Positions 1 through 10,200 of a stretch of 64,000 bases of DNA are shown here, piece after piece. The first letter of the stretch is position 1, and every line of letters starts with the position of its first letter. Both the position numbers and the translations under genes were made by a program. Location of the stretch: positions 682,001 to 746,000 of the forward strand of contig JADJQH010000008.1 in the NCBI GenBank assembly GCA_016712865.1. The letters run 5' to 3'. This DNA comes from Dokdonella sp. (GTDB lineage Bacteria; Pseudomonadota; Gammaproteobacteria; Xanthomonadales; Rhodanobacteraceae). The notes below the pieces were generated by a model. It did no database searches, had not been told where the DNA came from, and worked only from the letters and a program-made list of their open reading frames with translations.

Positions 1-744
1 CAGCGGCTTGACCTGCGACCAGAGCCGGTCGATTTCGCTGCGGAAGTCGGCCGCGCTCATGTCGTAACCGGAGCGCCACGCCTGGCCTGCATCCGCGTAG
101 CCGGTATCGCGTGCACCCTCGTTGAGCAACTCGGTGAAGCGCTGGTAATCCGCGCGCATGCCGCTGCCAACGCTATGCCAGCCGACCCAGGCTTCGAGGT
201 CTTCATCCCAGTCGGTGCTGCTGGCCAGGGTTTTGGACAACTGGTCGAGATTGCGGCAGGTCGCGGGATCAGCCGGATTCTTGCAGTACTTTCCGGCGCC
301 GTATGCCGCGCCAAGCTTCGAAGCCAGGCTGGCCATCTCCGCCAGATGGGCCGGGTCCTTGGGTGTCGGCATGGCGCTTTGCCGCTTGAGCATTTCAATG
401 CCGCGGGCGGTGGCTGCAGAGAGGTCATTCATGCCATCAAAGCGGCGCGAGGCCTCGATGTTGTTCTTCAAGCGGATCAGCGCGCGTTCGCTGTACTTTG
501 ATTCCAGCAATCCGGTGTCCGCCGTGATGTAGGTGGCGGCTACCCATTGCGCAGCCGAGTCTTCCGCGATGTGATCGCGGATTTCCTGGTTGACCGTGGC
601 TACAAAGGCATCGGCCTCGGCAGGCGAGGCCTTGGTTGTTTTCATCCCGGGCTCGTTCGCCGCATCGGGGCGCTGGCTGGTGGCGGCGCATCCGAGCAGG
701 ACGCTGGAACTGATCACGGCGCAAAGCGCGCTGGCAACTCGCAT
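1..744 (-). CDS. M2-family peptidyl-dipeptidase A (ACE-like), lipoprotein, 5' part only
   Basis: The reverse strand is open from an ATG at 744 to the window edge (248 codons), so the catalytic HExxH half lies outside. The N-terminus is a lipoprotein signal with lipobox LLGC (Cys19), placing the mature enzyme in the cell envelope. After a short linker the protein is helical, and the segment around residues 208-232 (YQRFTELLNEGARDTGY, then WRSGYDM) is the pattern of the M2 peptidase N-terminal half. M2 enzymes remove C-terminal dipeptides from oligopeptides; bacterial homologues are usually periplasmic or lipoproteins. A good ribosome site (GGGAGAG) lies just upstream of the ATG. The family call rests on recognised sequence pattern; the zinc site cannot be checked here. 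Confidence 0.85.
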   Translation of the reverse strand, partial: MRVASALCAVISSSVLLGCAATSQRPDAANEPGMKTTKASPAEADAFVATVNQEIRDHIAEDSAAQWVAATYITADTGLLESKYSERALIRLKNNIEASRRFDGMNDLSAATARGIEMLKRQSAMPTPKDPAHLAEMASLASKLGAAYGAGKYCKNPADPATCRNLDQLSKTLASSTDWDEDLEAWVGWHSVGSGMRADYQRFTELLNEGARDTGYADAGQAWRSGYDMSAADFRSEIDRLWSQVKPL

Positions 745-1121
745 GAGGCTCTCCCTTGGGTGAACCCGAAGGCTAGTGCGCGCCGCGTGCCCTTTGCAAG
801 AAACCGCGGTTCCCGCAATGGCTTGCCTGGCTGGCAACGGGCGTCACATTCTGCCAAGTCCTTCGCGGTCGGGAATTGCGCCCGCGACGTTCGTTTTGTG
901 TGGCAGGTTTCTTGGGGAACGGGCCCCTCGGTATTCATTTGTTTGCAATTGGGCGCTTCGGGGATGGGCAACGTGGGTAGGTACCCGAACGGCGCTACGC
1001 TATGCTTTCGTGGCGGCGAAGTGCGCTTTGAGATCGGCGCTGAGGCTGCGGCAGTGGTGAACTGGCCCGGACTGTGCCGGAAGAAAAGGCACGCGCAGTG
1101 CCACGACGTATTGTGACGAAG

Positions 1122-1138
1122 TTGGCACAATTCATGCT
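1122..1138 (+). promoter_or_regulatory. Candidate sigma-54 (-24/-12) promoter
   Basis: TTGGCAC followed five bases later by ATGCT gives GG (1124-1125) and GC (1136-1137) separated by exactly ten bases, the invariant spacing of RpoN promoters (TGGCAC-N5-TTGC consensus; one mismatch at the first T). A start near 1149 would give a leader of about 400 nt to the giant DUF11 gene. No enhancer-binding activator gene is in the window, so this is only a sequence match. Confidence 0.25.
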
Positions 1139-1334
1139 TACGGAACTCACTCAGGAGCGTCTGCAGTCAGGAATCTTCGCCAATCGTGTGCTGGCCGCGT
1201 TGTCAAAGCGGGTCTGGCGTGGCTGGGGTGTCGGGTTTCATGAGTGGATGTGGTTTGTACTTTTGACGCAATTCGCGCGGTTGAAGGATGTCAACCGCCG
1301 TTGATTGCGTTTGCAGGGTGATTGAAAGGGGGGG

Positions 1335-1358
1335 CAAACGCGGCGCGTGCCGCGTTTG
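1335..1358. other. Perfect 10-bp inverted repeat in the leader
   Basis: CAAACGCGGC (1335-1344), loop GCGT, then its exact reverse complement (1349-1358). It is not followed by a T-run on either strand, so it is not a standard intrinsic terminator. It could be an operator or an RNA stem in the leader of the giant gene. Confidence 0.5.
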
Positions 1359-1394
1359 TTGAGGCAATCCGGTTCCCGTGACCGGAGATTCGGC

Positions 1395-1501
1395 GCTACG
1401 CGAACGGTTCGCAACGCTGACCCGGCACCAGCCGGAGCATCCTTCCCTCGGTCATCGCGTAGCCGCCTTCGGGCGGGGTTTGGTTGTACCCGAGTATCGG
1501 G
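1395..1501 (+). other. Potentially structured leader RNA of the giant gene
   Basis: Several complementary arms lie in a row: an 8-bp long-range stem (1395-1402 with 1456-1463) that competes with a local hairpin (1400-1404 with 1408-1412); a hairpin CCGGC/GCCGG (1422-1426 with 1431-1435); a CCGCC-TTCG-GGCGG tetraloop hairpin (1463-1476); and CCCGA/TCGGG (1489-1493 with 1497-1501). It matches no riboswitch consensus that I know. G+C-rich DNA folds easily, so only covariation would prove it. Confidence 0.3.
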
Positions 1502-1551
1502 CACGTGTTGCCAATTGCTGTTCAAACCTTCTGTTTCATCCGGGGCCTGTC

Positions 1552-4041
1552 ATGTCGTCGATACCTTTCCTGAAGTCTGCGCAGCCACTTGCCAGCGGTG
1601 TTTGGCTGCGTCGCAGCCTCGCCTGGCTGCTGACGCTCGGCATGTTGATGCCGGCCATTGCCATGGCGCAGCTCACCCAGCGCTTCAGCACCAGCGACAA
1701 TGGCAACGTCGTCCAGACGGGCAATACCCTGACGACCTGCACCGGCTCCGGCTGCGCTGCAGCGCAATCCGGTGGCACCAGCAGCAACCAGAACTTCACC
1801 ATCATCAACGTCAACACCGACCCCGTCGGTGGCGGTGCCCCAGCCAATTCCTCCACCGGCGATATCACCTTGCCGCCGGGTTCGTCCGTGCTGTGGGCCG
1901 GACTGTACTGGTCGGGTCGTACCGCCACGGCCTCCGGTGACGGCAACGGGCCCATCCAGGCAGCGGCGCGCGATTTCTGGTTCAAGGTACCGGGCGGCAG
2001 TTACCAGCAGGTCACCGCGCTGGTAGCTGACACCTTCACCTTCAATACCCAGGGATTTGCTGCTGCGCGCCCCTACACCGCCTTCCTCGATGTCACCACC
2101 CAGGTGCAAGCTGCGGGTAGCGGTACCTATTCAGGTGGTGGCCTCACCACGACGATCGGGACCGATGGCAATCTCGGCTACTACGGTGGCTGGGCACTGA
2201 TCATTGCCTACCGCGACACGACCCAACCCTATCGGCGCATCGAGATCTACAACGCAGGCAACATTCCGGTCAGCACCGGCAACAACCAGTCCGTCACGGT
2301 CAACGGCATTTCCACCCCCATCAGTGGTGATTTCACGGCCTACATGGGCGCGCTGGTTTGGGAAGGTGATGCCGGACTCACCGGCGACCAGTTCCAGTTG
2401 ACCGGTGGGGATATCGTCAACCCCGGTCCCCTCTCCGATGCGCAGAGCGCTCTCACCAACTTCTGGAACAGCCGCATCACCAATCTCGGCGTGGTGAACA
2501 CTGCGCGCAATCCGGCAAACCTGAACAATTTCGCCATTGACCTGAAGCTGGTCGACATCTCCAACACACCGGCCAACGCCGCTTTGCCGCATTTGAGCAA
2601 CAGCGCCGACCCCTCGATCGGCATCAATGCAACGCTGAGCTTCACCACCTCGCAGGACGTCTATTTCCCGCATGCGCTGGTGTTCGTCACCGACCTGTTC
2701 CGGCCGGACGTCATCCCGACCCTGCTCAAGACAGCGACCAAGATCGGCGGATCGCCCGGGCCGGACCTGCATCCGGGCGACACCATCGAATACACCATCA
2801 GCTTCCACAACCAGGGTCGCGATGGCGCCATTCGCGTAGTGGCGGACGACCCGATTCCGGTTGGCTTGATCTACGTTCCCGGCAGCATCCAGATCATCCA
2901 GGACGATGGTTTCCCCGCCAACGTCGGCCCCAAGTCCGACGCCACCGATGGCGATACTGCCGAATTTGATCCGGGCGCCAGCCCGCGCGGTACCCTGGTC
3001 TACCGTGTGGGTGGCGGTGCCACCGGTGGCGTTCCGCCACCTACTGTCGAGGGCGGCACCTTGCTGCCCAACCAGGGTGTGGTCCTCAGGTATCGGGCCA
3101 CGATTGACCCGGGCTTCGGTGGCAGCATCATCACCAACGTGGTCAACATCACCCACGGCTCGTTGACCTTCCCCAACGATCCAAGCCAGACCGTGAGTGG
3201 CAGTGTCGACAGCGACATCACCATCTCGCCGTTCCCGCAGATGCTGTTGTCCAAGGTGGCCAATCCCACCTCGATTGCCAATCTGGCCGGCCAGACATCG
3301 CAGTTCACGATCACCGCGTTCAACTACAACGGCCCGGTAACGAACGTCAATCTGACCGACACCTTGCCCGCCAACTGGGCCTTTGTCGCCAACAGCGCCA
3401 CCATCACTCTGCCCGGCGGCGGAACGATTTCCGGTGCGGCGGCCAATCCGGGCATCTCCGGCCAACTGCTGAGCTGGAACCTGGCCCAGAACATGGCCGC
3501 CGGCGAAACCCTGTCGATCACCTTCACGGCGGTCACCACGGCGCCTCCCGGCGGCAACAGCATCAACAATGCCACCGTTTCGGGCCTTGATTCCGGCAAC
3601 ACGCCCGTCGGCGCAAACGCCAGCGCCACGGTGCGGATTTCCGACCTGCGCATCAGCAAGCAGGCCAGCCCGACCAATGTCCAGCCCGGCGACACGGTCA
3701 CCTACACGGTGACGGTGACCAATGCGGGCACCAGCCGCCAGAACAACATCGTCGTCACCGACCCGCTGCCGCCAGGCGTCACCTATGTCGGTCAGAGCAC
3801 CGTGGCTACGGGTTTCATCGGCAGCTCGGGCGACTATTTCGATCAGTTCAGTGCGGTGGCCTTCAACGGCAACAATGGCTCGATCAACTTTGCCGCGGGC
3901 TGGCAGGAAACCGACAACGGCGGTGCTGGCACGACGGCGGCAACATCCGGATCAACAATTCCGGCAATTGTGCTGCGGGTAATTGCTTGCGGATCCGGGC
4001 AAACAACACCAATGACAACATCTTTCGTCAGGCCGACCTGA
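1552..4041 (+). CDS. Giant secreted DUF11-repeat protein, N-terminal part (frame broken near its end)
   Basis: ATG at 1552 opens a clear signal peptide (RR..LAWLLTLGMLMPAIAMA, cleavage after residue 39). An open frame from an in-frame GTG at 1378 also exists, but it puts the signal peptide internally. Residues about 40-390 form a beta-rich N-terminal domain of the kind found ahead of DUF11 repeats (DUF3344-like, with 'LWAGLYWSG' and 'GGWALIIAYRD' strands). DUF11-type Ig-like domains follow (TIEYTISFHNQG, DTVTYTVTVTNAG). The frame ends at a TGA at 4039-4041, but the last ~35 residues are already out of frame. The real protein continues in frame 3 from about 3937 and returns to this frame near 4240, running on to 17739. 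I read this and the next CDS as one gene of about 5,395 residues, exported and probably on the cell surface. Confidence 0.75.
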   Translation: MSSIPFLKSAQPLASGVWLRRSLAWLLTLGMLMPAIAMAQLTQRFSTSDNGNVVQTGNTLTTCTGSGCAAAQSGGTSSNQNFTIINVNTDPVGGGAPANSSTGDITLPPGSSVLWAGLYWSGRTATASGDGNGPIQAAARDFWFKVPGGSYQQVTALVADTFTFNTQGFAAARPYTAFLDVTTQVQAAGSGTYSGGGLTTTIGTDGNLGYYGGWALIIAYRDTTQPYRRIEIYNAGNIPVSTGNNQSVTVNGISTPISGDFTAYMGALVWEGDAGLTGDQFQLTGGDIVNPGPLSDAQSALTNFWNSRITNLGVVNTARNPANLNNFAIDLKLVDISNTPANAALPHLSNSADPSIGINATLSFTTSQDVYFPHALVFVTDLFRPDVIPTLLKTATKIGGSPGPDLHPGDTIEYTISFHNQGRDGAIRVVADDPIPVGLIYVPGSIQIIQDDGFPANVGPKSDATDGDTAEFDPGASPRGTLVYRVGGGATGGVPPPTVEGGTLLPNQGVVLRYRATIDPGFGGSIITNVVNITHGSLTFPNDPSQTVSGSVDSDITISPFPQMLLSKVANPTSIANLAGQTSQFTITAFNYNGPVTNVNLTDTLPANWAFVANSATITLPGGGTISGAAANPGISGQLLSWNLAQNMAAGETLSITFTAVTTAPPGGNSINNATVSGLDSGNTPVGANASATVRISDLRISKQASPTNVQPGDTVTYTVTVTNAGTSRQNNIVVTDPLPPGVTYVGQSTVATGFIGSSGDYFDQFSAVAFNGNNGSINFAAGWQETDNGGAGTTAATSGSTIPAIVLRVIACGSGQTTPMTTSFVRPT

Positions 4042-4242
4042 CGGTTCCTGCCTGCACCAGCGCAAGTTCCATCGTGCTGTCTTACGACTTCAACAACGAT
4101 TTGAACAACGATCGTGCCGTAAGCGCCTACATCTATCGCGGCGGCACGCAAACCACTCTGCTGGCGACCTACAACGGCGGCAACAACGGCACCGGTAGTT
4201 TCTCCCAGGTCCTGACCCAAACGAGATCGGCACAACACCCGC
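3934..4242 (+). other. Frameshifted segment within the giant gene
   Basis: Protein-like sequence leaves frame 1 near 3936 and continues in frame 3 (GNIRINNSGNCAAGNC at about 3939-3986, then the open stretch 3987-4220 with IVLSYDFNNDLNNDR). It then appears briefly in frame 2 (NEIGTT, 4220-4237) and resumes in frame 1 (RIRFNATQVGNQNSY from 4240). Each step fits a single missing base: a G at about 3937, an A at about 4220, and one base near 4237. Three losses restore the frame, so the whole is in phase. The short frame-2 step is the weakest part; one extra base near 4237 would also do. Confidence 0.65.
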
Positions 4243-4284
4243 ATCCGATTCAATGCCACCCAGGTCGGCAATCAGAACAGCTAT

Positions 4285-7200
4285 TTGTATGTCGACAATG
4301 TTCGCTTTACCTGCACCGGCACAACGGCTGCGATCCGCGACAACGTTCCTGCGGGCGCCAATCCCGATCTGATCAACGGTATCCCGGCCAACCTGGTGGT
4401 GGGTGGCGACAATTTCGTGCTCGACGCGGGCCAGGCGATGACGGTGACCTATCAGGTCACCATCAACCCGGGTGTCGGTACCTTCTGGCAGATCACCAAC
4501 ACGGCATCGGCCAGCAGCACGGAAGTCCCCACGCCGGTGTCCGGCAGTGCCACGGTCAATGTGTTCGTGCCGACCCCGGCGCTCAACACGGTCAAGACCC
4601 TGAGCGGCAACGCCGATGGCGATGGCTCGGGCACGGTGACCCCGGGCGACGTGCTGTCCTACCTGGTGACGGTAACCAACACCGGCAACATCCCGCTCAC
4701 GAACGTGGTGGTGACCGACTCGCTGATCACGCCGACCGGCGGCACAACGCCGTGCGCCAGTGTTCCGGTGGGCGGGACCTGCACATTGACCGGCACCTAC
4801 CTGGTGACGGCGGGCGACGTGACGATCGGCTCGATCACCAACACCGGCACCGGCGATTCAAATGAGACGCCGCCGGATGATGACATCCTGGTCACGCCGG
4901 TTGCAGGCACGGTGTCGATGACGAAGGTGTTGGCCTCGGGCGGTCCGACCGCGGAGGCGGGCGAGACGCTGACCTACACGGTGACGCTGACGAACAGTGG
5001 CGGCAGCGCGGCGACGGGCGTGGAGTTTGCCGAAGCGCCGAGCGCGGGCCTGACGGTGACGGGCATCGTGGCCGGACCGGTGCCGCCAGGCTCGAATGCG
5101 GGCACCTGCACGGTGACCGGCTGCACGGGCATCACGGTGGGTGCGGGCGAGACGCTCAGCTACACGGTGAGTGCGACGGTGGAGAACCCGCTGACGCAGA
5201 CGGTGTACACGAACCTGATCACGCCGACGGGCGGCACCTGCGCGCCGGGCGCGTGTGAGGTGGATACGCCGACGGCGGGCAATGTGTCGATGACGAAGGT
5301 GTTGGCCTCGGGCGGTCCGACCGCGGAGGCGGGCGAGACGCTGACCTACACGGTGACGCTGACGAACAGTGGCGGCAGCGCGGCGACGGGCGTGGAGTTT
5401 GCCGAAGCGCCGAGCGCGGGCCTGACGGTGACGGGCATCGTGGCCGGACCGGTGCCGCCAGGCTCGAATGCGGGCACCTGCACGGTGACCGGCTGCACGG
5501 GCATCACGGTGGGTGCGGGCGAGACGCTCAGCTACACGGTGAGTGCGACGGTGGAGAACCCGCTGACGCAGACGGTGTACACGAACCTGATCACGCCGAC
5601 GGGCGGCACCTGCGCGCCGGGCGCGTGTGAGGTGGATACGCCGACGGCGGGCAATGTGTCGATGACGAAGGTGTTGGCCTCGGGCGGTCCGACCGCGGAG
5701 GCGGGCGAGACGCTGACCTACACGGTGACGCTGACGAACAGTGGCGGCAGCGCGGCGACGGGCGTGGAGTTTGCCGAAGCGCCGAGCGCGGGCCTGACGG
5801 TGACGGGCATCGTGGCCGGACCGGTGCCGCCAGGCTCGAATGCGGGCACCTGCACGGTGACCGGCTGCACGGGCATCACGGTGGGTGCGGGCGAGACGCT
5901 CAGCTACACGGTGAGTGCGACGGTGGAGAACCCGCTGACGCAGACGGTGTACACGAACCTGATCACGCCGACGGGCGGCACCTGCGCGCCGGGCGCGTGT
6001 GAGGTGGATACGCCGACGGCGGGCAATGTGTCGATGACGAAGGTGTTGGCCTCGGGCGGTCCGACCGCGGAGGCGGGCGAGACGCTGACCTACACGGTGA
6101 CGCTGACGAACAGTGGCGGCAGCGCGGCGACGGGCGTGGAGTTTGCCGAAGCGCCGAGCGCGGGCCTGACGGTGACGGGCATCGTGGCCGGACCGGTGCC
6201 GCCAGGCTCGAATGCGGGCACCTGCACGGTGACCGGCTGCACGGGCATCACGGTGGGTGCGGGCGAGACGCTCAGCTACACGGTGAGTGCGACGGTGGAG
6301 AACCCGCTGACGCAGACGGTGTACACGAACCTGATCACGCCGACGGGCGGCACCTGCGCGCCGGGCGCGTGTGAGGTGGATACGCCGACGGCGGGCAATG
6401 TGTCGATGACGAAGGTGTTGGCCTCGGGCGGTCCGACCGCGGAGGCGGGCGAGACGCTGACCTACACGGTGACGCTGACGAACAGTGGCGGCAGCGCGGC
6501 GACGGGCGTGGAGTTTGCCGAAGCGCCGAGCGCGGGCCTGACGGTGACGGGCATCGTGGCCGGACCGGTGCCGCCAGGCTCGAATGCGGGCACCTGCACG
6601 GTGACCGGCTGCACGGGCATCACGGTGGGTGCGGGCGAGACGCTCAGCTACACGGTGAGTGCGACGGTGGAGAACCCGCTGACGCAGACGGTGTACACGA
6701 ACCTGATCACGCCGACGGGCGGCACCTGCGCGCCGGGCGCGTGTGAGGTGGATACGCCGACGGCGGGCAATGTGTCGATGACGAAGGTGTTGGCCTCGGG
6801 CGGTCCGACCGCGGAGGCGGGCGAGACGCTGACCTACACGGTGACGCTGACGAACAGTGGCGGCAGCGCGGCGACGGGCGTGGAGTTTGCCGAAGCGCCG
6901 AGCGCGGGCCTGACGGTGACGGGCATCGTGGCCGGACCGGTGCCGCCAGGCTCGAATGCGGGCACCTGCACGGTGACCGGCTGCACGGGCATCACGGTGG
7001 GTGCGGGCGAGACGCTCAGCTACACGGTGAGTGCGACGGTGGAGAACCCGCTGACGCAGACGGTGTACACGAACCTGATCACGCCGACGGGCGGCACCTG
7101 CGCGCCGGGCGCGTGTGAGGTGGATACGCCGACGGCGGGCAATGTGTCGATGACGAAGGTGTTGGCCTCGGGCGGTCCGACCGCGGAGGCGGGCGAGACG

Positions 7201-10200
7201 CTGACCTACACGGTGACGCTGACGAACAGTGGCGGCAGCGCGGCGACGGGCGTGGAGTTTGCCGAAGCGCCGAGCGCGGGCCTGACGGTGACGGGCATCG
7301 TGGCCGGACCGGTGCCGCCAGGCTCGAATGCGGGCACCTGCACGGTGACCGGCTGCACGGGCATCACGGTGGGTGCGGGCGAGACGCTCAGCTACACGGT
7401 GAGTGCGACGGTGGAGAACCCGCTGACGCAGACGGTGTACACGAACCTGATCACGCCGACGGGCGGCACCTGCGCGCCGGGCGCGTGTGAGGTGGATACG
7501 CCGACGGCGGGCAATGTGTCGATGACGAAGGTGTTGGCCTCGGGCGGTCCGACCGCGGAGGCGGGCGAGACGCTGACCTACACGGTGACGCTGACGAACA
7601 GTGGCGGCAGCGCGGCGACGGGCGTGGAGTTTGCCGAAGCGCCGAGCGCGGGCCTGACGGTGACGGGCATCGTGGCCGGACCGGTGCCGCCAGGCTCGAA
7701 TGCGGGCACCTGCACGGTGACCGGCTGCACGGGCATCACGGTGGGTGCGGGCGAGACGCTCAGCTACACGGTGAGTGCGACGGTGGAGAACCCGCTGACG
7801 CAGACGGTGTACACGAACCTGATCACGCCGACGGGCGGCACCTGCGCGCCGGGCGCGTGTGAGGTGGATACGCCGACGGCGGGCAATGTGTCGATGACGA
7901 AGGTGTTGGCCTCGGGCGGTCCGACCGCGGAGGCGGGCGAGACGCTGACCTACACGGTGACGCTGACGAACAGTGGCGGCAGCGCGGCGACGGGCGTGGA
8001 GTTTGCCGAAGCGCCGAGCGCGGGCCTGACGGTGACGGGCATCGTGGCCGGACCGGTGCCGCCAGGCTCGAATGCGGGCACCTGCACGGTGACCGGCTGC
8101 ACGGGCATCACGGTGGGTGCGGGCGAGACGCTCAGCTACACGGTGAGTGCGACGGTGGAGAACCCGCTGACGCAGACGGTGTACACGAACCTGATCACGC
8201 CGACGGGCGGCACCTGCGCGCCGGGCGCGTGTGAGGTGGATACGCCGACGGCGGGCAATGTGTCGATGACGAAGGTGTTGGCCTCGGGCGGTCCGACCGC
8301 GGAGGCGGGCGAGACGCTGACCTACACGGTGACGCTGACGAACAGTGGCGGCAGCGCGGCGACGGGCGTGGAGTTTGCCGAAGCGCCGAGCGCGGGCCTG
8401 ACGGTGACGGGCATCGTGGCCGGACCGGTGCCGCCAGGCTCGAATGCGGGCACCTGCACGGTGACCGGCTGCACGGGCATCACGGTGGGTGCGGGCGAGA
8501 CGCTCAGCTACACGGTGAGTGCGACGGTGGAGAACCCGCTGACGCAGACGGTGTACACGAACCTGATCACGCCGACGGGCGGCACCTGCGCGCCGGGCGC
8601 GTGTGAGGTGGATACGCCGACGGCGGGCAATGTGTCGATGACGAAGGTGTTGGCCTCGGGCGGTCCGACCGCGGAGGCGGGCGAGACGCTGACCTACACG
8701 GTGACGCTGACGAACAGTGGCGGCAGCGCGGCGACGGGCGTGGAGTTTGCCGAAGCGCCGAGCGCGGGCCTGACGGTGACGGGCATCGTGGCCGGACCGG
8801 TGCCGCCAGGCTCGAATGCGGGCACCTGCACGGTGACCGGCTGCACGGGCATCACGGTGGGTGCGGGCGAGACGCTCAGCTACACGGTGAGTGCGACGGT
8901 GGAGAACCCGCTGACGCAGACGGTGTACACGAACCTGATCACGCCGACGGGCGGCACCTGCGCGCCGGGCGCGTGTGAGGTGGATACGCCGACGGCGGGC
9001 AATGTGTCGATGACGAAGGTGTTGGCCTCGGGCGGTCCGACCGCGGAGGCGGGCGAGACGCTGACCTACACGGTGACGCTGACGAACAGTGGCGGCAGCG
9101 CGGCGACGGGCGTGGAGTTTGCCGAAGCGCCGAGCGCGGGCCTGACGGTGACGGGCATCGTGGCCGGACCGGTGCCGCCAGGCTCGAATGCGGGCACCTG
9201 CACGGTGACCGGCTGCACGGGCATCACGGTGGGTGCGGGCGAGACGCTCAGCTACACGGTGAGTGCGACGGTGGAGAACCCGCTGACGCAGACGGTGTAC
9301 ACGAACCTGATCACGCCGACGGGCGGCACCTGCGCGCCGGGCGCGTGTGAGGTGGATACGCCGACGGCGGGCAATGTGTCGATGACGAAGGTGTTGGCCT
9401 CGGGCGGTCCGACCGCGGAGGCGGGCGAGACGCTGACCTACACGGTGACGCTGACGAACAGTGGCGGCAGCGCGGCGACGGGCGTGGAGTTTGCCGAAGC
9501 GCCGAGCGCGGGCCTGACGGTGACGGGCATCGTGGCCGGACCGGTGCCGCCAGGCTCGAATGCGGGCACCTGCACGGTGACCGGCTGCACGGGCATCACG
9601 GTGGGTGCGGGCGAGACGCTCAGCTACACGGTGAGTGCGACGGTGGAGAACCCGCTGACGCAGACGGTGTACACGAACCTGATCACGCCGACGGGCGGCA
9701 CCTGCGCGCCGGGCGCGTGTGAGGTGGATACGCCGACGGCGGGCAATGTGTCGATGACGAAGGTGTTGGCCTCGGGCGGTCCGACCGCGGAGGCGGGCGA
9801 GACGCTGACCTACACGGTGACGCTGACGAACAGTGGCGGCAGCGCGGCGACGGGCGTGGAGTTTGCCGAAGCGCCGAGCGCGGGCCTGACGGTGACGGGC
9901 ATCGTGGCCGGACCGGTGCCGCCAGGCTCGAATGCGGGCACCTGCACGGTGACCGGCTGCACGGGCATCACGGTGGGTGCGGGCGAGACGCTCAGCTACA
10001 CGGTGAGTGCGACGGTGGAGAACCCGCTGACGCAGACGGTGTACACGAACCTGATCACGCCGACGGGCGGCACCTGCGCGCCGGGCGCGTGTGAGGTGGA
10101 TACGCCGACGGCGGGCAATGTGTCGATGACGAAGGTGTTGGCCTCGGGCGGTCCGACCGCGGAGGCGGGCGAGACGCTGACCTACACGGTGACGCTGACG

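Noticed and set aside
745-1304. Small frames in the leader (such as 776-1060 and 714-1130)
   Set aside because: They overlap on both strands, lack ribosome sites and recognisable products; the stretch is better read as non-coding.
2131-3465. 444-codon minus-strand frame opposite the giant gene
   Set aside because: Shadow of a G+C-rich coding region; the product has no recognisable domain.
3934-4242. Programmed ribosomal frameshifting
   Set aside because: No slippery heptamer with a following pseudoknot is seen, and two or more shifts in 300 bp would be needed.
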